Source: Neospora caninum Liverpool (taxonomy: Eukaryota > Apicomplexa > Conoidasida > Eucoccidiorida > Sarcocystidae). From it: a DNA stretch of 64,000 nt. The notes under the pieces are model-generated. The model was given only the letters and a program-made list of their open reading frames with translations, was not told where the DNA came from and did not search any database. Shown here piece by piece: positions 60,901 to 64,000 of this stretch (the stretch's first letter is position 1; each line of letters opens with the position of its first letter). The stretch spans positions 1,488,001 through 1,552,000 of the forward strand of contig NC_018387.1 of NCBI RefSeq assembly GCF_000208865.1, written 5' to 3'. Position numbers and translations under genes: made by a program.

Positions 60901-61372
60901 ATCTCTATTTTCGCACACGCCGTCGCATCTGGCCGCGTTTCGCCTGTTCTTCTTCCGTTCCTTCTTTTTCTGTTTCTTCGTCTCTTACAGCCGCAAGCGT
61001 TCCCGTGTATATGTGGACTGGCGTGCGGTTTTGCGACGCCTTTTCACGCAGCCGTCGTCCTCCTGTTCTTCCTCTAATATCCATCGCATGGCACACACCG
61101 AAGCCCTCTGATTTTCCTCGCCCCCGTTCCGTTTCACTTTACAAGAGCGATCTTGCGCGTCCACGCGGCTCCGCACTGGGAGAATGGGGCCTCCGAACAG
61201 AGGACGCTTATGCAAATAAACACTGAGGTGTACATGCACACGGGTCTACACCAACCGCGGACGAGAGCCTCGGCACGGGGAGGCCGTAGACCTCAGATAC
61301 TCGAGCAGGAACTTGTGCCCGGCAGCCTGTTGTCTTTTTCTTCTCCTCCACTTTTCCTCGACGCGGAAGAAA
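57975..61372. other. Divergent upstream region between two mitochondrial-type genes
   Basis: Between the starts of the TIM21/COA1-like gene (minus) and bL17m (plus), so both promoters should lie here. Contains the 74/73-bp duplication at 58124-58270. The stretch before 61373 is pyrimidine-rich, as expected of a leader. ORFs such as 60275-60880 minus have no domain. Nothing else is supportable. Confidence 0.5.
58124..58270. repeat. 74/73-bp tandem duplication upstream of the TIM21/COA1-like start
   Basis: Two copies beginning CACACGCGCC(C)GGGTGTCG, at 58124 and 58198, differing by one C. Each contains GGTGT-CGAT-ACACC, a five-base stem with a four-base loop, and ends GGGCCAACCAAAATCG. They lie about 150-300 bp upstream of the ATG at 57974, in the promoter or 5' UTR. 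Confidence 0.9.
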
Positions 61373-64000
61373 ATGGGTTGGAGCAGAGTTGTCAATTTCC
61401 TCAACAAGGGCGTCCAGCGGCGGCCTCATCGTCGCTTGCCCGGCCAACCCCACCACCAGTGGAACATGCTCAAGTACGCGTTTCATGGCCTCTTTCTCTC
61501 TTTTCTCTTCCGTTTGGCTCTTTCCTCCCCTCTTCACCTTGCACGCGTCGCCAGACTATCTCTGTTCTTCAATTCGACTCTTTTTGCCGCTTCTCTTTGC
61601 CTCTATGCCTAGGGTTTTTTGGCCTTCTCGGTCGCCTCCGAGCCGCCGCTCCAGCGCGTCCTGCTTTCACACATCCGCGCAGCGCTCTTTTGGGGTGACC
61701 GTGCCTCTCTAGAAAGAGCACTTTGTGCCTTTGCGGTCTCTTCTTTTGCCTCCAGGACGCAGCTGGACCAGCTAGTTCGCTCCGACCGACTCGAGTTAAC
61801 TCTGCCGCGAGCGCAGGAACTGCAGCAGTACGCCGAAGAGCTCGTTCACTTCGCCAAACAAAGTACGTCTGCAAAGTGGAGCCTGTCTCCCTCTCCTTCT
61901 CCGCTGTTTCTCCTTTGCTTGTTTCCTCGCCATTGCTCGTCTTCTGCCTCCGCGGCCTCCCTTCTTCCCGGCTGGTTTTTCTGTGGGGTGTGCGCTACTT
62001 GAACCCCCGCCGTCTTCCACTCTCCTCTCCCGCTCCCTGGTGGCTGTTCTTTCCCGTTTTTTGTAGACACTCCGGAGTCTTCTTTAATCGTAGAAAGCAT
62101 GATCTTCACCCCTGCGGCGCGCCGCAAGCTGTACCACGAACTCTGTCCCCTCTACGCTCATCGCCCGTTCTTCTACACGCGCGTGGTCAACCAACATCGC
62201 CTGCGCATGCGCGACGCCGCCCCCATGGCCTACCTCGAGTTCGTCGACAGGTGCGAAGGCGAACACCACAAGAGACAAGGCATACCCCATCTGCCTGGTC
62301 ACTGGCAGAAATTGATCAGCGAAATTGGGACGAGCTCGCGCTCTCTCAGAGTTGAGAAGGCACCGATATCAATACATATCCCATATCTCTATATACAAAT
62401 ATATGTGCATTCATACACCCACATATATATATATATATACAAGCACGTATATATACAGTTATATGTATGCATATGCATATTCAATTAAACGTTTCTTTAC
62501 TTAAACCGATCCAAACAAAAAATATGTATGCCTGTACATGTTTGTAGAGTCGTGCACGTTCGCGTATGAATACGTTCACATCCCAGAATCACTATATATG
62601 TACTGGTATTCGTTGAGATGCATTTTTGTGGAGGCGCGTTCGTTCTGATCTTTCGCGTTGTGTTTTTTGTTTTGACCAGACCGGGAGAAATTCGACCTGC
62701 ACGGCCTGTGGGCTTTGAGAGGAAGCAAACGATTTGGGAAGAGATGCAGGCGACTCGTCGCGGACGGAGACAGTGGTGGAACGTAAGCCGATTCCTCCCT
62801 TTCTTCTCGCATGCACATTTTTGGAGTCGCGTGCCTCTCTGCATGTGCTGATCTCTTTTCGTTCACCCGCGAGTCTCACCTCGCCGCCGCTGCGGTACGG
62901 ACGCAGGCGAGGAAGACCAGAGACGGTCGAATGACAGCGGCAAGAGAGAGGGAGGACTCAGACGAGAGAGGGAAGAAGAGAGATGCCGGAAGAAATGTAA
63001 AAAGGCAGAACGCGAGCGAGAGGAAACTGGACGGCTGACCTGTGGCCGGAACGCTTGGCACTGGAGTTGCCTCGCGTCTCCAGTTCGTCACTCAGTAGAA
63101 TTTTTTCTGTGCTTCCCTGGTGTGCGAAAAAGGCGGAGAAAAAAAATCTCCGCGTGTCTGTTGTTGGGTGAACCGAGGAGAGACGTGGAACTGGGGTCAG
63201 GAGAAAACATTCCGCTCTCAGCTGGGAAACAGATGTCGGCTTTCTGCCGTCTATATCGTTTTTGCTCCCTCTCTCGGCTCTCCTGTATGCTCCGGGTTCT
63301 TCTGCAGCACGCGAAGAAACTCGGACTGATTGACGAGGTGACGGGCGATCTCATTCCCGACGTTAACGCGCTCAGGCGGCCTTCCGCGGCAGAGGTAGGT
63401 TCGCCGCTTGAGTCCCCAGCGCGCGTGAAAACCGGTGCTTGTTCACGCCTGAAGAAAATGCTCTCGAGTCTAAACAACAGACTGCGTGGGCCTCTGCATG
63501 CTTTCCCTAGAAGAGGAGCGAGGGAAGAAGGCGCGTGGTCTCGCCTGTGGGTGTCGACTGTGTTTTGCCGTCTTCCTCGCGTCTCCCCTTCTGTCAGTTC
63601 GAGTGTCTTTCCAGCTCAGGCTGCTGCCCCGTTTTCCCCGCCTCTTTTCGTGCGCGGCTCCTCTGTGTCTCTTCGCTCTTCCCTCGGCTGTCCGCCGCGT
63701 CTCCCCTGCGTCTCCTGGTCGCTTCTCCGTACAAGCTGCCTTCCTCTGGCCGACAGCGGGTGAATCTCGCGCACGCCCGCTCTGCGGCCGAGGGCGGGGC
63801 TGTCGGTTCGTGCTCAGAGCCCTCGAAGAATTCTACGAAAGCGCGTCCACACCAGCTGCGCAGCTGCGCTCGTCTCTTCCTCTTTTGTTTCCTTGCCCGC
63901 AGTGGGAAGCGAGCGACAGCGAAGAAGACTCAGACTCCCAGCCCCCCTCGCCGTACAAAATGGTTTCTGCGCCGAAGCGAGCTCTCGAACCCTTCTTCGT
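61373..64000 (+). CDS. Mitochondrial-type ribosomal protein bL17, truncated by the window edge
   Basis: Large-subunit protein lining the peptide exit tunnel side. Exons: 61373-61473, 61756-61862, 62067-62250, 62680-62782, 63308-63394 and 63903 onward; phases join throughout. Start AAAATGGGT. RRPHRRLPGQPHHQWNMLK then TQLDQLVRSDRLELTLPRAQE corresponds to the bacterial L17 block of HRK, helix and HERIETTLxRAKEL; KLYHELCPLYAHRPFFYTRV matches LFxxLAPRYxxRxGGYTRI; and RDAAPMAYLEFVDR matches GDxAxMAxIEL. About 226 residues are visible and the stop is outside. The extension past about 165 is not in bacterial L17: it includes RRGRRQWWN and then an acidic segment, ASDSEEDSDS, in the last exon. Mitochondrial destination is likely from the extension and divergence; an apicoplast L17 would need a bipartite leader, which is not seen. 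Confidence 0.85.
62371..62490. repeat. AT/TG microsatellite patch in a bL17m intron
   Basis: Mixed runs of ATAT, ATATGTG and GCATATGCATAT in the third intron. Low complexity only. Confidence 0.75.

Overview
The window looks like nuclear DNA of a tissue-cyst coccidian (Apicomplexa; the Toxoplasma/Neospora/Hammondia group). The grounds are intron-rich genes with GT-AG introns of about 150-1000 bp, long pyrimidine-rich leaders, AAAATG start contexts, (AT)n tracts flanked by GC, serine/alanine/proline-rich insertions in conserved enzymes, and lineage-typical genes: an IMC sub-compartment protein, an acylated MORN protein and a secreted single-TM protein. The exact species cannot be settled by eye. 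Exon coordinates below come from my reading of splice sites and of phase continuity; no tool was run. Layout, left to right: pyridoxal kinase (+, 1838-3879, 2 exons); an intronless secreted/TM protein resembling dense-granule proteins (-, 5704-6825); a repeat-rich intergenic stretch; a probable mitochondrial hypothetical protein with a Ser-Pro repeat (-, 11034-11975); a large kinesin-5 (-, 14167-23407, about 9 exons); a long gene-poor gap; a degenerate C2-domain protein (+, 27320-31465, 8 exons); a 199-bp tandem duplication (31882-32279); an ISP4-like inner membrane complex protein (-, 33819-35569); a region with one unresolved minus-strand gene and weak plus-strand ORFs (35582-39300); LSM2 (+, 41928-42879); an acylated nine-MORN-repeat protein (-, 45382-49252, 8 exons including one GC-AG intron); a gene-poor gap; a TIM21/COA1-like mitochondrial inner-membrane protein (-, 54204-57974, 5 exons) with a 74/73-bp tandem duplication upstream; and a mitochondrial-type ribosomal protein bL17 that runs off the right edge (+, 61373 to beyond 64000). 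By theme, three or four genes probably serve the mitochondrion (bL17m, TIM21/COA1-like, the Ser-Pro protein, perhaps others). Two are cortical cytoskeleton/IMC genes (ISP4-like, MORN). The rest are housekeeping (vitamin B6 salvage, mRNA decay/splicing, mitotic spindle motor). No tRNA, rRNA, CRISPR array or transposon was found. There is no operon organisation; neighbouring genes are independent transcription units.
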